A stretch of DNA of 64,000 bases from Mycobacterium colombiense (GCF_001665835.1 NZ_LZSX01000035.1:117735-181734); one strand, 5' to 3'. Counted from the first letter of the stretch, positions 48,649 through 58,039 are shown. Notes: a model not told the origin generated them from the letters alone. Made by a program: numbers and translations.

Positions 48649-49863
48649 ATGGACCGGTACACGGTCATTTCGGCCGACTGCCACGCCGGCGCCGACCTGC
48701 TCGGCTACCGCGATTACCTCGATTCGCAATACCGAGATGAATTCGACGGCTGGGCAAAGACTTTCGTCAACCCGTTCGGTGACCTCACCGAGCCCGAGGC
48801 GGAGCGCAACTGGAACAGCGATCGGCGCAACTCCGATCTGGATCGTGAAGGCACCGCGGGGGAGGTCATTTTCCCCAATACCGTGCCGCCGTTCTTTCCT
48901 CAGGCCAGCCTGGCCGCGCCCCCGCCGGAGACCGCCCGGGAGCTCGAGCTGCGCTGGGCCGGGCTTCGGGCGCACAATCGCTGGCTGTCCGACTTCTGCT
49001 CGTTGTCGCCCGAGCGGCGCGCCGGGGTGGGCCAGATCCTGCTTTCAGATCTCGACGAAGCCGTCGCCGAGGTGGCACAGATCGCCAAGTTGGGGCTGCG
49101 CGGCGGTGTGCTGCTGCCCGGGGTCGCCCCGGGCACGGGCATTCCCGCGCTCTACGCCGAGCACTGGGAGCCGCTCTGGGCGGTATGCGACGAGGCGGGC
49201 CTGGTGGTCAACCATCACGGCGGCAACGCCGGACCGACTCCGACGGACGGGTGGGGTAGTTCGTTCGCGGTCTGGGTGTACGAGACGCACTGGTGGGCCC
49301 ATCGGGCGTTGTGGCACTTGATCTTCAGTGGTGTGCTGGATCGTCATCCGGATCTCACGGTGGTGTTCACCGAGCAGGGCGCCGGGTGGATACCGGCGAC
49401 CCTGGATTCGCTCGATGTCGCGGCGGTCCGTTACGGGCGGGCGAATTCGGCGATCGCGCGTTTCGCCGGGCCCACCGCCGGCTCGCTCACCCTCAAGCCC
49501 AGCGAGTACTGGTCCCGTCAGTGCTATGTCGGTGCCAGCTTCATGCGACCCGTGGAATGCGCCGAGCGCCACGGTATCGGCATCGATCGAATCATGTGGG
49601 GAAGTGACTACCCGCACTACGAGGGGACCGCTCCTTACACCCGAGAAGCGTTGCGCCACACCTTCAGTGACGTCCCGGTGGAAGAGGTGGCGGCCATGGT
49701 GGGCGGGAATGCAGCGGCCGTGTACGGCTTCGACCTCGAGGCCCTCGCCCCCCTGGTCGACCGGATCGGCCCGACCGTGGCCGAGGTTGCCGAGCCGCTG
49801 GCGGCGGTGCCCGCCGACGCGCGCAGCACCGTCTTCGAACCCGACCCGATCCGTACCTGGTAG
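48649..49863 (+). CDS. Amidohydrolase-2 family protein (paralogue 2)
   Basis: A 404-residue close relative of paralogue 1. Matching stretches are YTVISADCHAGADLLGYRDY, EFDGWAKTFVNPFGDLTEPE, REGTAGEVIFPNTVPPFFPQ, AHNRWLSDFCSLSPERRAGV, VVNHHGGNAGPTPTDGWGSS and DRIMWGSDYPHYEGTAPYTR. The first metal motif is DCH. The ATG at 48649 follows the ADC stop by five bases. The clear pairwise similarity suggests the two enzymes diverged by duplication and act on related compounds. Confidence 0.88.
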   Translation: MDRYTVISADCHAGADLLGYRDYLDSQYRDEFDGWAKTFVNPFGDLTEPEAERNWNSDRRNSDLDREGTAGEVIFPNTVPPFFPQASLAAPPPETARELELRWAGLRAHNRWLSDFCSLSPERRAGVGQILLSDLDEAVAEVAQIAKLGLRGGVLLPGVAPGTGIPALYAEHWEPLWAVCDEAGLVVNHHGGNAGPTPTDGWGSSFAVWVYETHWWAHRALWHLIFSGVLDRHPDLTVVFTEQGAGWIPATLDSLDVAAVRYGRANSAIARFAGPTAGSLTLKPSEYWSRQCYVGASFMRPVECAERHGIGIDRIMWGSDYPHYEGTAPYTREALRHTFSDVPVEEVAAMVGGNAAAVYGFDLEALAPLVDRIGPTVAEVAEPLAAVPADARSTVFEPDPIRTW

Positions 49864-49876
49864 CGAAAGGTCCACC

Positions 49877-51145
49877 GTGAACCCCTACATCATCATCAGC
49901 GCGGACACCCACGCCGAGCTTCCGACCGAGCGGTACCGCGAATACGTCGACCCCGAATACCGGGAGGATTTCGAGGTCTACCTGGCCGAGAAGACGGCCG
50001 CGGCCCAGGCGGGCGGATTCATCGACGAGGAGTTCGCCGAGCAGTGGTTCTCCGAGCATGGTGACGGCATCGCCGGCGGATGGGATGTAGGCCTGCGGGA
50101 CAAGGAATTAGACGGCGACGGGGTCGTCGGCGAGGTCATCTTCCCCGATGCCGACGCCGTCACCGGGGTCGCCGGGGCTCCGTTCGGGGCCGGCCTGGGC
50201 CAGTCTGGCGACCTCGACCCCGGGCGCGCGATGGCCGGGGCGCGGGCCCACAACCGCTGGTTGGCCGAGTTGTGCAGCCACAACCCCGAGCGGCGGGCCG
50301 GGGTCGCGGTCGTGCCGATACTGGCGGACATCGACGCAGCGGTCGCCGAGATCACCCGGGCGGCAGAGTCCGGACTGCGGGGCGGGATTCTGATTCCGGC
50401 GCGCTGGGTCGGCTACCCGCCCTACCACGACCGTCGTTACGACAAGGTCTGGGCCGCCTGCCAAGACCTGCAGATGCCGGTCCATACCCATTCCGGCCCC
50501 GCCCCGCAGGAGGAGTACGGAGGACACCTGGGCATCTATGTCACCGAGGTGCGCTGGTGGGGTGCCCGGCCCCTGTGGTTTGCGTTGTGGTCCGGCGTGT
50601 TCGAGCGCTTTCCCCGGCTGCGATGGGGGGTCACCGAGTGCGGTGCCTTTTGGGCGAATGACCTTCTGTGGCTGATGGATACGCGGTATCTGCGTGAGCA
50701 CTCGGCCAAGAAGATGAGCCATATGATGGAGGGCGACCTGACGATGCCGCCCTCGGCCTACTTCGACCGGAATTGTTTCATCGGGGCGACCACCACCGAA
50801 CGCAGGGAGCTGGCGCGGCGCTACGAGATCGGCGTCCCCAACCTGCTGTGGGGCAACGACTTTCCCCATCCGGAGGGGACTTGGCCGCACACCCGCGACT
50901 GGCTACGCCGCTCCTTCTGGGACATCCCCGTCGAGGAGACGCGGCAGATGCTGGGCCTGGCGGCGGCCGAGATTTACAACTTCGATCTGGATGCCCTCGC
51001 CGGGCTGGCCGACCGCATCGGCCCCACCCCTGAGGACCTGGGCCAGGACGACGCGGTGAGCATCCCCAAGTGGGAGGCGGCCCGCAGGGCCGGTCGCCAT
51101 TGGCTGACGGACGCGGAGCCCATCCCCGACCTCGTGGAGAACTGA
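49877..51145 (+). CDS. Amidohydrolase-2 family protein (paralogue 3)
   Basis: A 422-residue, more diverged member. It opens YIIISADTHAELPTERYREY and has an insertion of about 40 residues (VYLAEKTAAAQAGGFIDEEF, GDGIAGGWDVGLRDKELDGD). It then returns to DGVVGEVIFPDADAVTG, AHNRWLAELCSHNPERRAGV, VHTHSGPAPQEEYGGHLGIY and VPNLLWGNDFPHPEGTWPHT (metal Asp). GTG 49877 is preceded by GAAAGG, 13 bases after paralogue 2. It is the last gene of module B and convergent with TetR. Confidence 0.87.
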   Translation: MNPYIIISADTHAELPTERYREYVDPEYREDFEVYLAEKTAAAQAGGFIDEEFAEQWFSEHGDGIAGGWDVGLRDKELDGDGVVGEVIFPDADAVTGVAGAPFGAGLGQSGDLDPGRAMAGARAHNRWLAELCSHNPERRAGVAVVPILADIDAAVAEITRAAESGLRGGILIPARWVGYPPYHDRRYDKVWAACQDLQMPVHTHSGPAPQEEYGGHLGIYVTEVRWWGARPLWFALWSGVFERFPRLRWGVTECGAFWANDLLWLMDTRYLREHSAKKMSHMMEGDLTMPPSAYFDRNCFIGATTTERRELARRYEIGVPNLLWGNDFPHPEGTWPHTRDWLRRSFWDIPVEETRQMLGLAAAEIYNFDLDALAGLADRIGPTPEDLGQDDAVSIPKWEAARRAGRHWLTDAEPIPDLVEN

Positions 51146-51164
51146 GGTCGCTCAGTACGTTTCT

Positions 51165-51836
51165 TCAACGCCCTCGGGGCGATGGTTCAGCAGGGCACTG
51201 CAGGCTGCAGGTTTGCATCACCGCATCAAGCTGTTCATCGTCGAGTGCGTCTACCGGTAGCGGCGTCTGGTCGCTGCGGTGCCGCAGGCCTTCGAGGACG
51301 ATCGCCACGTACCGGCGCCACAGCTCGGCATCGACATGCCCCGCGTACTCACTCACGGTTCCGGCCAGTAGTCCGAAGATAGGCATGTCGCTCGGCGACA
51401 CCCCCGGACGCAAATGACCGTCTTTTTCGGCACGTTCGACCAACTCGGTCAATCTCGGCACCAGCCGGGCCTTGGCGGCGTCTACTCGATTGCCTCCGTA
51501 AGCGTTGCTGAAAGCGATCTCCCGCATTCCTCGGTCGGCCGCGGTAAGCCCGCACATTTGCTCGACGAACCACACGAAGCCTTGCCAAGAGTCACGCTGA
51601 CGCAACGCCGTTTCCGCCAGGGCGGTGAGTTCATCGATGCCGCCTTCAAAGATCGCTTCGAGCAGGTCCTGCTTGGTGGGGAAGCGCCGGTAGACGGTCC
51701 CCACTCCCACGCCCGCATGGTGAGCGACGTCGTTGAGTGTGGCCTCCAGGCCTCTTGAAGCGAAGAGTTCGCGCGCGGCCTCGATCACCCGCTGCCGGTT
51801 GCGCTGAGCGTCTCTCCGGAGCCGGCGGCCTGTCAT
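51165..51836 (-). CDS. TetR family transcriptional regulator (next to mmpS-mmpL)
   Basis: A 223-residue regulator. The HTH contains NRQRVIEAARELFASRGLEA, TLNDVAHHAGVGVGTVYRRF and PTKQDLLEAIFEGGIDELTA. The C-terminal ligand region has FVEQMCGLTAADRGMREIAF and MPIFGLLAGTVSEYAGHVD. The ATG at 51834-51836 is used; a GTG five codons earlier (51851) is a possible start. It is divergent from mmpS-mmpL, with a near-perfect 20-base palindrome just upstream, so it probably represses its own gene and the exporter. Confidence 0.88.
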   Translation of the reverse strand: MTGRRLRRDAQRNRQRVIEAARELFASRGLEATLNDVAHHAGVGVGTVYRRFPTKQDLLEAIFEGGIDELTALAETALRQRDSWQGFVWFVEQMCGLTAADRGMREIAFSNAYGGNRVDAAKARLVPRLTELVERAEKDGHLRPGVSPSDMPIFGLLAGTVSEYAGHVDAELWRRYVAIVLEGLRHRSDQTPLPVDALDDEQLDAVMQTCSLQCPAEPSPRGR

Positions 51837-51857
51837 CTCACAAGCGCTCACCCGGAG

Positions 51858-51879
51858 AAGTGTAACCGCGGCTACACTT
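51858..51879. promoter_or_regulatory. TetR operator in the tetR / mmpS-mmpL intergenic region
   Basis: AGTGTAACCGCGGCTACACT (51859-51878) is a 20-base palindrome with one mismatched pair, and A/T flank it to extend the symmetry to 22 bases. It lies 22 bases upstream of the TetR ATG and far (232 bases) from mmpS. This is the layout of TetR-type efflux regulators in mycobacteria. Confidence 0.8.
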
Positions 51880-52110
51880 TGCCTAAGCGGATTGACTCTA
51901 TCCACTTATCTCGTTAGGTTGCCTAGCTAGACGTTCATCGGTCGCCGGCTCTGATGGTGGCCTCGAGTCGCTGAAAGGCCCTCAATTGATTGCCGATCTG
52001 GATACCGCCGCCATGAACCGATCCGGATTACGTCATTCGGCTACCGGCCACTACGAGTGCGAGTCGGCGGGCAACCCGAATGCCGGGCGCTGCAACGTTG
52101 GGCGAGCGCG

Positions 52111-52536
52111 ATGAAGGGCTGGCTCGGGCGGGTGTGGCTGCCGATGCTGGTCGTGGTGGCGGTCGCGGTCGGCGGCGCCACGGTCATGCAATTGCATGGA
52201 GTCTTCGGCTCCAACGCCGTCTTGGTGACGTCCAACAGCTCCGACAGTGCGGAATCCTTCAACCCGAAAGTCGTCACCTATGAGGTGTTCGGTTCTGCGA
52301 CCACGGCGGTCATCAATTACCTGGACCTTGATGCCAAGCCTCAGCGAGCCGTAAACGTGCCTCTGCCATGGTCTTTGACGTTACGCACGACGGCGCCCGC
52401 GGCCACGCCCAACATCTTGGCCCAAGGCGCCGGTCAGAGCATCACCTGCCGAATCACCGTCGATGACGAGGTCAAGGATCAACGGACCGCCACGGGCGTC
52501 GACGCCGAGACTTATTGCCTGGTGAAGTCAGCATGA
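52111..52536 (+). CDS. MmpS family membrane protein
   Basis: A 141-residue MmpS, similar in length to MmpS4/MmpS5. A single N-terminal transmembrane helix ([20 protein letters not shown]) is followed by an extracytoplasmic beta domain. That domain contains [60 protein letters not shown] and a C-terminal Cys ([10 protein letters not shown]), giving the usual disulfide. MmpS proteins work with MmpL partners. It overlaps the mmpL start by ATGA. A GTG at 52057 would add 18 residues with no obvious role. Confidence 0.9.
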   Translation: MKGWLGRVWLPMLVVVAVAVGGATVMQLHGVFGSNAVLVTSNSSDSAESFNPKVVTYEVFGSATTAVINYLDLDAKPQRAVNVPLPWSLTLRTTAPAATPNILAQGAGQSITCRITVDDEVKDQRTATGVDAETYCLVKSA

Positions 52537-55436
52537 GCATGCAAGTGACTGACGCCCCGACCGATGCCATTCCGGTCGCTCGACCTGCGGCCGCCCGTCC
52601 GCGTATACCCAGAATGATCCGCGTATTCGCCGTGCCGATCATATTGGCCTGGGTGGCCGTTGTCGTTGTCCTCAATACCGTTGTGCCCCAGCTGGAAGCG
52701 GTGGGGAAGATGCGCGCGGTATCGATGAGTCCCAATGATGCGCCGTCGATGATCGCGACAAAGCGTGTCGGCAAGGTTTTCCAGGAGTTCTCCACGAGTA
52801 GCTCGGTGATGATCGTGCTCGAAGGCGATAAGGCATTGGGCCCCGACGCGCACCACTTCTATGACCGCGTGGTACAGCAACTGCGGGCCGATACCAAGCA
52901 CGTCCAGCACGTCCAAGATTTCTGGGGCGATTCGCTGACCGCGGCGGCTGCCCAAAGCGTCGACGGCAAGGCCGCCTACGTTCAGGTCTACATCGCCGGT
53001 GATCAAGGAGAGGCGCTGGCCAACGAATCCGTAGCGGCCGTGCGGGATATCGCCACTCGCACGCCGGCGCCTGCGGGTGTCAAAGCGTATGTGACAGGGC
53101 CGGCGGCAACCAGCGCGGATCAAAACGCGACGGGCGACAAGAGCATGGAAGTCATCGAAATGCTCACTTTCGCTGTCATCATCGTGATGCTGCTGATCGT
53201 CTACCGGTCGTTCGTCACGGTGGGCATCGTGCTCGCGATGGTCGTGCTCGAATTGTCCGGGGCGCGGGGGATAGTGGCATTCCTGGGCTACCACAATGCT
53301 TTTGGGTTGACGACATTCGCGACCAACATGGTCGTGACGCTCGCCATCGCGGCGGCCACCGACTACGCGATCTTCTTGATCGGCCGATATCAGGAGGCAC
53401 GCAGGCTCGGTCAAGACCGAGAGTCGGCTTATTACACCATGTTCCACGGTACCGCACATGTCGTACTGGCGTCGGGGCTAACCATCGCCGGAGCGGCCTT
53501 CTGCCTGCGCTTCACCCGACTGCCGTACTTCCAGACGATGGGGATCCCATTGGCGATCGGCATGGCGATCGTGGTGGCTGCGGCCTTGACCCTGGGCCCC
53601 GCGCTGATTGCGGTGATGACTCGTTTCGGCAAGGTGCTGGAGCCCAAAAACTGGACGCAGCCCCGGGGTTGGCGCCGCATCGGCACCGCAACCGTCCGGT
53701 GGCCGGGCGCAATTCTCATCTGCGCGATCCTGTTGGCCCTGGTGGGCCTGTTGACTCTGCCGGGCTATTACACCACCTACAACGACCGCATTTATCTACC
53801 CGGTGACGTCCCGGCCAACGTCGGGTACGCGGCAGCCGATCGGCATTTTTCCCAGGCCAAGATGAATCCAGATCTGCTAATGGTCGAAACCGACCACGAT
53901 CTGCGAAATCCCGCCAATTTCCTGGTGATCGACAAGATTGCGAAAGCTCTGGCCCGAGTGCATGGCATCGCCCAAGTGCAGACCATCACCCGGCCAGAAG
54001 GACGGCCGATCCAGCACACCACGATCCCGTTCACGATCAGCATGAACAGCACCGGCCAGATCATGACCAACGACTACACCCAGAAGACGTTGAGCAACAC
54101 GCTGCAACAGGCCGCCGACATGCAGATCACCATCGACTCGATGGAAATCATGGAGAGCCTCACCAAGGAGATGGCGGCCATCACCCACAGCATGGCCACC
54201 AAGATGAACAAAACGAGCTCTGATGTGCAGGAGTTGCGCGACCATATGGCCGATTTCGACGACTTCTTCCGACCCCTGCGCAGCTACTTCTACTGGGAAA
54301 AACACTGCTTCGATATCCCGGTCTGCTGGGCGATGCGTTCGGTGTTCGACGCTCTTGACGGCGTCGGCACCATGAGTGACGACCTTGCCGATCTGGTGCC
54401 GGACATCGAGCGTCTCGATGCGGTGATGCCGCGGATGGTCGCCCTGATGCCGCCGATGATCCAATCGATGAAGAACCAGAAACAAATGATGCTCGACCAG
54501 TACCAGGTCCAGAAAGCGCAGCAAGACCAAACCATGGCCATGCAGCAAAACGCCACGGCCATGGGCGAAGCCTTCGATGCCGCCAAGAACGATGACTCGT
54601 TTTACCTGCCGCCGGAAGCCTTCGACAACGCCGACTTCAAACGTGGTATCAAACTGTTCCTGTCGCCCGACGGTCATGCCGTACGCTTCACAATTTTTCA
54701 CCAGGGCAATCCGTTGACCGAGGAAGGTACTTCGCGCGTCGAGCCGCTCAAAACCGCTGCCGCAGACGCGATTAAGGGAACCCCGCTCGAGGGATCGACG
54801 ATCTACCTCGGCGGCACCGCGGCGATGTACAAGGACCTACAGCAAGGCGCCGACTACGACCTACTGATTGTCGCGGTCGCTGCCCTGATCCTGATCTTCA
54901 TCATCATGGTGGTGCTCATTCGGGCCGTGGTTGCCGCGGCGGTCATCGTCGGGACGGTGGTACTGAGCCTGGCCGCCTCGTTCGGGCTTTCGGTTCTGTT
55001 GTGGCAGCACATGATTGGTATCCCCCTGCACTGGATGGTGCTACCGATGTCGGTCATCGTCTTGCTGGCGGTCGGATCGGACTACAACCTGCTGCTGGTA
55101 TCGCGAATGAAAGAAGAGATTCACGCCGGGCTGAACACCGGCATCATTCGCGCCATGGTCGGCACCGGATCGGTCGTCACCTCGGCCGGCCTTGTGTTCG
55201 CCTTCACCATGATGTCGATGGCGTCGAGCAAGTTGATCGTGATCGGCCAGGTCGGTACCACGATCGGTTTGGGCCTGCTGTTCGACACCCTGGTGGTGCG
55301 TTCGTTGATGACACCCTCCGTGGCGACTCTGCTCGGACGCTGGTTCTGGTGGCCGCAGCGCGTCCGTCCGCGACCAGTTCCACAGCCTTGGCCGCGGCCA
55401 GCGCGCCACCGGACGGACCCGGTGCCAGTGTCGTAA
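52533..55436 (+). CDS. MmpL family RND transporter
   Basis: A 967-residue RND-type exporter with 12 predicted helices in the usual 1+5+1+5 pattern. Signature stretches are [20 protein letters not shown] (TM1), [40 protein letters not shown] (proton relay region), [40 protein letters not shown] and [20 protein letters not shown]. The large loop 2 contains a Met/Gln/Lys-rich helical stretch around residues 530-680. With MmpS it is likely to export a lipid, siderophore or drug, under the adjacent TetR. The substrate is unknown. Confidence 0.93.
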   Translation: MSMQVTDAPTDAIPVARPAAARPRIPRMIRVFAVPIILAWVAVVVVLNTVVPQLEAVGKMRAVSMSPNDAPSMIATKRVGKVFQEFSTSSSVMIVLEGDKALGPDAHHFYDRVVQQLRADTKHVQHVQDFWGDSLTAAAAQSVDGKAAYVQVYIAGDQGEALANESVAAVRDIATRTPAPAGVKAYVTGPAATSADQNATGDKSMEVIEMLTFAVIIVMLLIVYRSFVTVGIVLAMVVLELSGARGIVAFLGYHNAFGLTTFATNMVVTLAIAAATDYAIFLIGRYQEARRLGQDRESAYYTMFHGTAHVVLASGLTIAGAAFCLRFTRLPYFQTMGIPLAIGMAIVVAAALTLGPALIAVMTRFGKVLEPKNWTQPRGWRRIGTATVRWPGAILICAILLALVGLLTLPGYYTTYNDRIYLPGDVPANVGYAAADRHFSQAKMNPDLLMVETDHDLRNPANFLVIDKIAKALARVHGIAQVQTITRPEGRPIQHTTIPFTISMNSTGQIMTNDYTQKTLSNTLQQAADMQITIDSMEIMESLTKEMAAITHSMATKMNKTSSDVQELRDHMADFDDFFRPLRSYFYWEKHCFDIPVCWAMRSVFDALDGVGTMSDDLADLVPDIERLDAVMPRMVALMPPMIQSMKNQKQMMLDQYQVQKAQQDQTMAMQQNATAMGEAFDAAKNDDSFYLPPEAFDNADFKRGIKLFLSPDGHAVRFTIFHQGNPLTEEGTSRVEPLKTAAADAIKGTPLEGSTIYLGGTAAMYKDLQQGADYDLLIVAVAALILIFIIMVVLIRAVVAAAVIVGTVVLSLAASFGLSVLLWQHMIGIPLHWMVLPMSVIVLLAVGSDYNLLLVSRMKEEIHAGLNTGIIRAMVGTGSVVTSAGLVFAFTMMSMASSKLIVIGQVGTTIGLGLLFDTLVVRSLMTPSVATLLGRWFWWPQRVRPRPVPQPWPRPARHRTDPVPVS

Positions 55437-55776
55437 CCCGTACCGCTGATTGGCCGACGGTGAGCTACCGCGCGCCTTCGCAAACGTGTAGGTGCTTGCG
55501 GACCGGGCGCATAGCCTGTTTGCTGTAGAAGAGGTGTCGGCAGCCGGTTCAGGGTGAGAAAATCCTCATTCCGCGGGGATTCAAAGCAGCGGGGAGGGCC
55601 GTATTTTATTGCGGCACATACTATTTAAGCCAACCGGGAGAGTGGCTGCTTCTCTGACTTCGTCCACTGGCCTCGTTGACGTGGGGACGCCTCGCGACCT
55701 CATCGCCGCGCGATACAAGATCCTCACTTCAGACGATTGAAGATCCGGAGTCCGGGCGAGTGCTGATGGATCGAGC
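55437..55776. other. Intergenic region, 340 bases
   Basis: No convincing gene or RNA is seen. The composition is locally AT-richer (around 55600-55630) than the flanks. AATCC...GGATT near 55562-55592 could be a weak hairpin after mmpL. A plus-strand open stretch ending at 55738-55740 (VGTPRDLIAARYKILTSDD) has no clear start and may be a remnant. Confidence 0.5.
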
Positions 55777-55968
55777 GTGACCCTCAAACGCGTCGACGAA
55801 TTGCAGCCCGGAGACAGGATCCGGATGAAGATCGGGCACGCCACCGTCGTCGCCACCGAGCCCCTGGACGAAGACCGCACCATGCTCACCTTTACGTACG
55901 GGACGAAGGGGCCCGCCGACAATGCGGTGACCGTGGATGTCCTCGACGACGACGAGTGGGGCTGGTGA
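55777..55968 (+). CDS. Small hypothetical protein
   Basis: A 63-residue protein starting at GTG 55777: MTLKRVDELQPGDRIRMKIG, then HATVVATEPLDEDRTMLTFT and YGTKGPADNAVTVDVLDDDE. The spacing of hydrophobic residues suggests a small beta-barrel (SH3- or Hint-like) fold, but this is a guess. Codon bias supports it being real. I recognise no family. Confidence 0.55.
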   Translation: MTLKRVDELQPGDRIRMKIGHATVVATEPLDEDRTMLTFTYGTKGPADNAVTVDVLDDDEWGW

Positions 55969-56039
55969 GGCAGCAAAAACCTTGTCGGCGACGGTTCGGC
56001 ATATGACTATTGGATGGGTAGGGACCCGGAGGAGGAACC

Positions 56040-56540
56040 ATGGCTCCAGACCGTCTGACAGGCTTCGCCGGTGTATCCGCCGTGTCGCTCGTGATCGCCC
56101 TGCCGCTTACCCCGACGGCTCTCGCCGACAATCCGTCCTGGAACGGCCAGTACGCGATCACGTTCATGGTTGGCCCCAAGGCCGGCACCAGCATGGCGGT
56201 GGGTGACCCTGAGACGCAGCACACCGAGACTTACGGGTTCCGTTCGGACTGTACGAACGGGAAGTGCGTCGCGACCATCGTCAGTGGCCCTCCGCCGACC
56301 AACCCGACGGTTCCGCAGCCGGTGCAGTTCACCTGGGATGGAAAGTCCTGGTCCCAGACCAACGATTTCCAGTGGGACTGCATGATGCCCGACACCACGA
56401 TCCAATGGAATCCGGCCCGAGCCGAGACGCGCTACACGCCCCAGCCCGACGGATCGCTCGCCGGCACCATGCACACCGACATCCTGAGCGGCGCGTGCCA
56501 AGGAACCATCGACATGGATATGTCGGCCGTGCGCGTGTGA
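56040..56540 (+). CDS. Exported protein of unknown function
   Basis: A 166-residue secreted protein. The signal peptide is GVSAVSLVIALPLTPTALA with cleavage before DNPSW. The mature part contains YAITFMVGPKAGTSMAVGDP, a C-x5-C pair (SDCTNGKC), VPQPVQFTWDGKSWSQTNDF with a Cys following (WDCMMP), and LSGACQGTIDMDMSAV. Four cysteines suggest two disulfides. GGAGGA precedes the ATG. No family is recognised. Confidence 0.75.
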   Translation: MAPDRLTGFAGVSAVSLVIALPLTPTALADNPSWNGQYAITFMVGPKAGTSMAVGDPETQHTETYGFRSDCTNGKCVATIVSGPPPTNPTVPQPVQFTWDGKSWSQTNDFQWDCMMPDTTIQWNPARAETRYTPQPDGSLAGTMHTDILSGACQGTIDMDMSAVRV

Positions 56541-56544
56541 AACG

Positions 56545-57003
56545 CTATGCACCGTCGTCGCCGTCGCGCAGACAGCGAATCATGCTCTGCAGGAGCCGGA
56601 ACGCGTCCGACTGCTCGGCCTCGGTCATGCCGGCCAGCATTCTGACTTCGACGGACCGGACCGCGACGGTCGCCTTCTCCAGGCTCCGTCGGCCGCGAGG
56701 TGTGAGCCGCGTGGGAAGAACCTTGCCGACGGGTGCCTCCGCGGGTCTGGTCACGTAGCCATCCCGCTCCAGTGCCTGGAGCAGCACATTCATCGACTGC
56801 CGTGTCACGAACGCGCCCCGCGCGAGCTCGGAGTTCGACAAGCCCGGGCGTTGAGCCAGCAGCTCGAGACAGGAGTAGTGCGTCACGCTCATTCCGAGCG
56901 GCCGCAGCACCTCCTCCATGGCTGCGCGCAGGGCGCTCGACGCCTCTTTCAGCAGGTAGCCCAGTGACGTATCCAGGTCGACGCCGACACCGTCTTGACT
57001 CAT
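56545..57003 (-). CDS. MarR family transcriptional regulator
   Basis: A 152-residue MarR regulator. The winged HTH has SVTHYSCLELLAQRPGLSNS, ELARGAFVTRQSMNVLLQAL and ERDGYVTRPAEAPVGKVLPT, followed by RLTPRGRRSLEKATVAVRSV and a C-terminal dimerisation helix. It begins at ATG 57001-57003, which lies inside an 18-base palindrome. It is divergent from the VOC-domain gene and shares two operators with it. Confidence 0.88.
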   Translation of the reverse strand: MSQDGVGVDLDTSLGYLLKEASSALRAAMEEVLRPLGMSVTHYSCLELLAQRPGLSNSELARGAFVTRQSMNVLLQALERDGYVTRPAEAPVGKVLPTRLTPRGRRSLEKATVAVRSVEVRMLAGMTEAEQSDAFRLLQSMIRCLRDGDDGA

Positions 57004-57019
57004 GTCAGTATTCTGACAT
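57002..57019. promoter_or_regulatory. MarR operator 1
   Basis: ATGTCAG-TATT-CTGACAT, a perfect inverted repeat, overlaps the start codon of the MarR gene (57001-57003). It shares the TGTCAG-N4-CTGACA core with operator 2, whose centre is 27 bases away. Confidence 0.78.
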
Positions 57020-57027
57020 AGATTGAC

Positions 57028-57047
57028 CGTGTCAGAAAACTGACACG
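57028..57047. promoter_or_regulatory. MarR operator 2
   Basis: CGTGTCAG-AAAA-CTGACACG is a perfect inverted repeat with eight-base arms between the divergent MarR and VOC genes, 18 bases before the VOC ATG. It probably controls the VOC gene in the same way that operator 1 controls marR. Confidence 0.78.
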
Positions 57048-57064
57048 AACCGAAGGAGCATCTC

Positions 57065-57433
57065 ATGCCCGTCACCGGCCCCGACTTCATCTCGCTCCAA
57101 GCGCGCGACCTCGACGCATCGCAGGCGTTTTACGAGCAGTACCTCGGCCTCGTCCGCTCGCAGGCCGGACCTCCGCACGCCGTCGTCTTCGAGACGAAGC
57201 CGATCGCGTTCGCACTCCGCGACGTCGTTCCCGGCACCGATCTCGCGTCCGTTGCCCACCCCGGCATCGGTGCTGCGATCTGGCTCCACGCCACAGACGT
57301 CCAGGCCATTCACGATGCTCTCGCCGCCGACGGTCACACCATCGTCTCTGCGCCGATTGACGGCCCCTTCGGTCGGACATTCACCTTCGCCGACCCGGAC
57401 GGCTACCAGGTCACTCTCCACGACCGCGCCTGA
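57065..57433 (+). CDS. VOC (glyoxalase/bleomycin resistance) family protein
   Basis: A 122-residue VOC-fold protein: DFISLQARDLDASQAFYEQY, LGLVRSQAGPPHAVVFETKP, then IWLHATDVQAIHDALAADGH and FGRTFTFADPDGYQVTLHD. The usual metal His/Glu positions are partly replaced (Q in SLQARD), so a binding or detoxification role fits better than classical glyoxalase I. GAAGGAG precedes the ATG. It is controlled, by position, by the adjacent MarR. Confidence 0.85.
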   Translation: MPVTGPDFISLQARDLDASQAFYEQYLGLVRSQAGPPHAVVFETKPIAFALRDVVPGTDLASVAHPGIGAAIWLHATDVQAIHDALAADGHTIVSAPIDGPFGRTFTFADPDGYQVTLHDRA

Positions 57434-57481
57434 TGAGCCCGGTTGCCCCTCAAGGCAATTCGTTCACAACGGGGATTGCGC

Positions 57482-58039
57482 TCAGGTGTGGACTTTCCAG
57501 CCCGCCAAAGGGGTCGGTGCCGCGGGAGCGTCGGGATCGTTGAATTCGATATATACGTCGCCCTGCTTGATATTGCTCTCGTACGCGATGAATCCGTGGG
57601 CGGTCTGGCCGTTGGTGACGCTGCCCGAGCGCAGCGGCGGCACCTTGTTGATCTTCTGGTAATCGACCAGAGACGAGCCGCCCTGGACATCGCGGTTCGG
57701 GTCTTGCCGCCACGGGGAAGAGGCGGCGGTCAGCGAGGCCTGGCTGTAATTGAACGGCGCGCTGGACTTGCCTTCGATGGTCAGCTCGATGACGTTGCAG
57801 CCCCCGCCGCCGGAGCAGCCGGACGAGACCCAGGTCGCGTTGTTGAGCGTGACGTCGGCGGTCGCGGTGCTGTACTCCGTGACATGGATGCTGGTGCCGG
57901 ATTTTCCCGTCGGGAAAGGCGACTGTTGGGACGTCGGGTCGGCGCTGCCGTGGGGCGCAGTCAGACACGCCATCAGCGCGAGCGTCGCTGCGAGAGCGCT
58001 CATGTGAGCGGGTCTGGTCACTGCCAGAAGATAGCGCAT
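57482..58039 (-). CDS. Exported immunoglobulin-like (DUF1942-type) protein
   Basis: A 185-residue exported protein. The N-terminus MRYLLAVTRPAHMSALAATL followed by LMACLTAPHGSADP could be a Sec signal, or a lipoprotein signal with Cys at about residue 25. The mature part is beta-rich: KSGTSIHVTEYSTATADVTL, CSGGGGCNVIELTIEGKSSA and AYESNIKQGDVYIEFNDPDA. The layout recalls MPT63/DUF1942-type secreted proteins, but assignment is tentative. A second ATG at residue 13 (58003) is possible. Confidence 0.72.
   Translation of the reverse strand: MRYLLAVTRPAHMSALAATLALMACLTAPHGSADPTSQQSPFPTGKSGTSIHVTEYSTATADVTLNNATWVSSGCSGGGGCNVIELTIEGKSSAPFNYSQASLTAASSPWRQDPNRDVQGGSSLVDYQKINKVPPLRSGSVTNGQTAHGFIAYESNIKQGDVYIEFNDPDAPAAPTPLAGWKVHT

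Noticed and set aside
51914..51920. TTAGGTT, a half of the IdeR iron box, before mmpS
   Set aside because: The second half does not match, so iron control of mmpS-mmpL is not supported.
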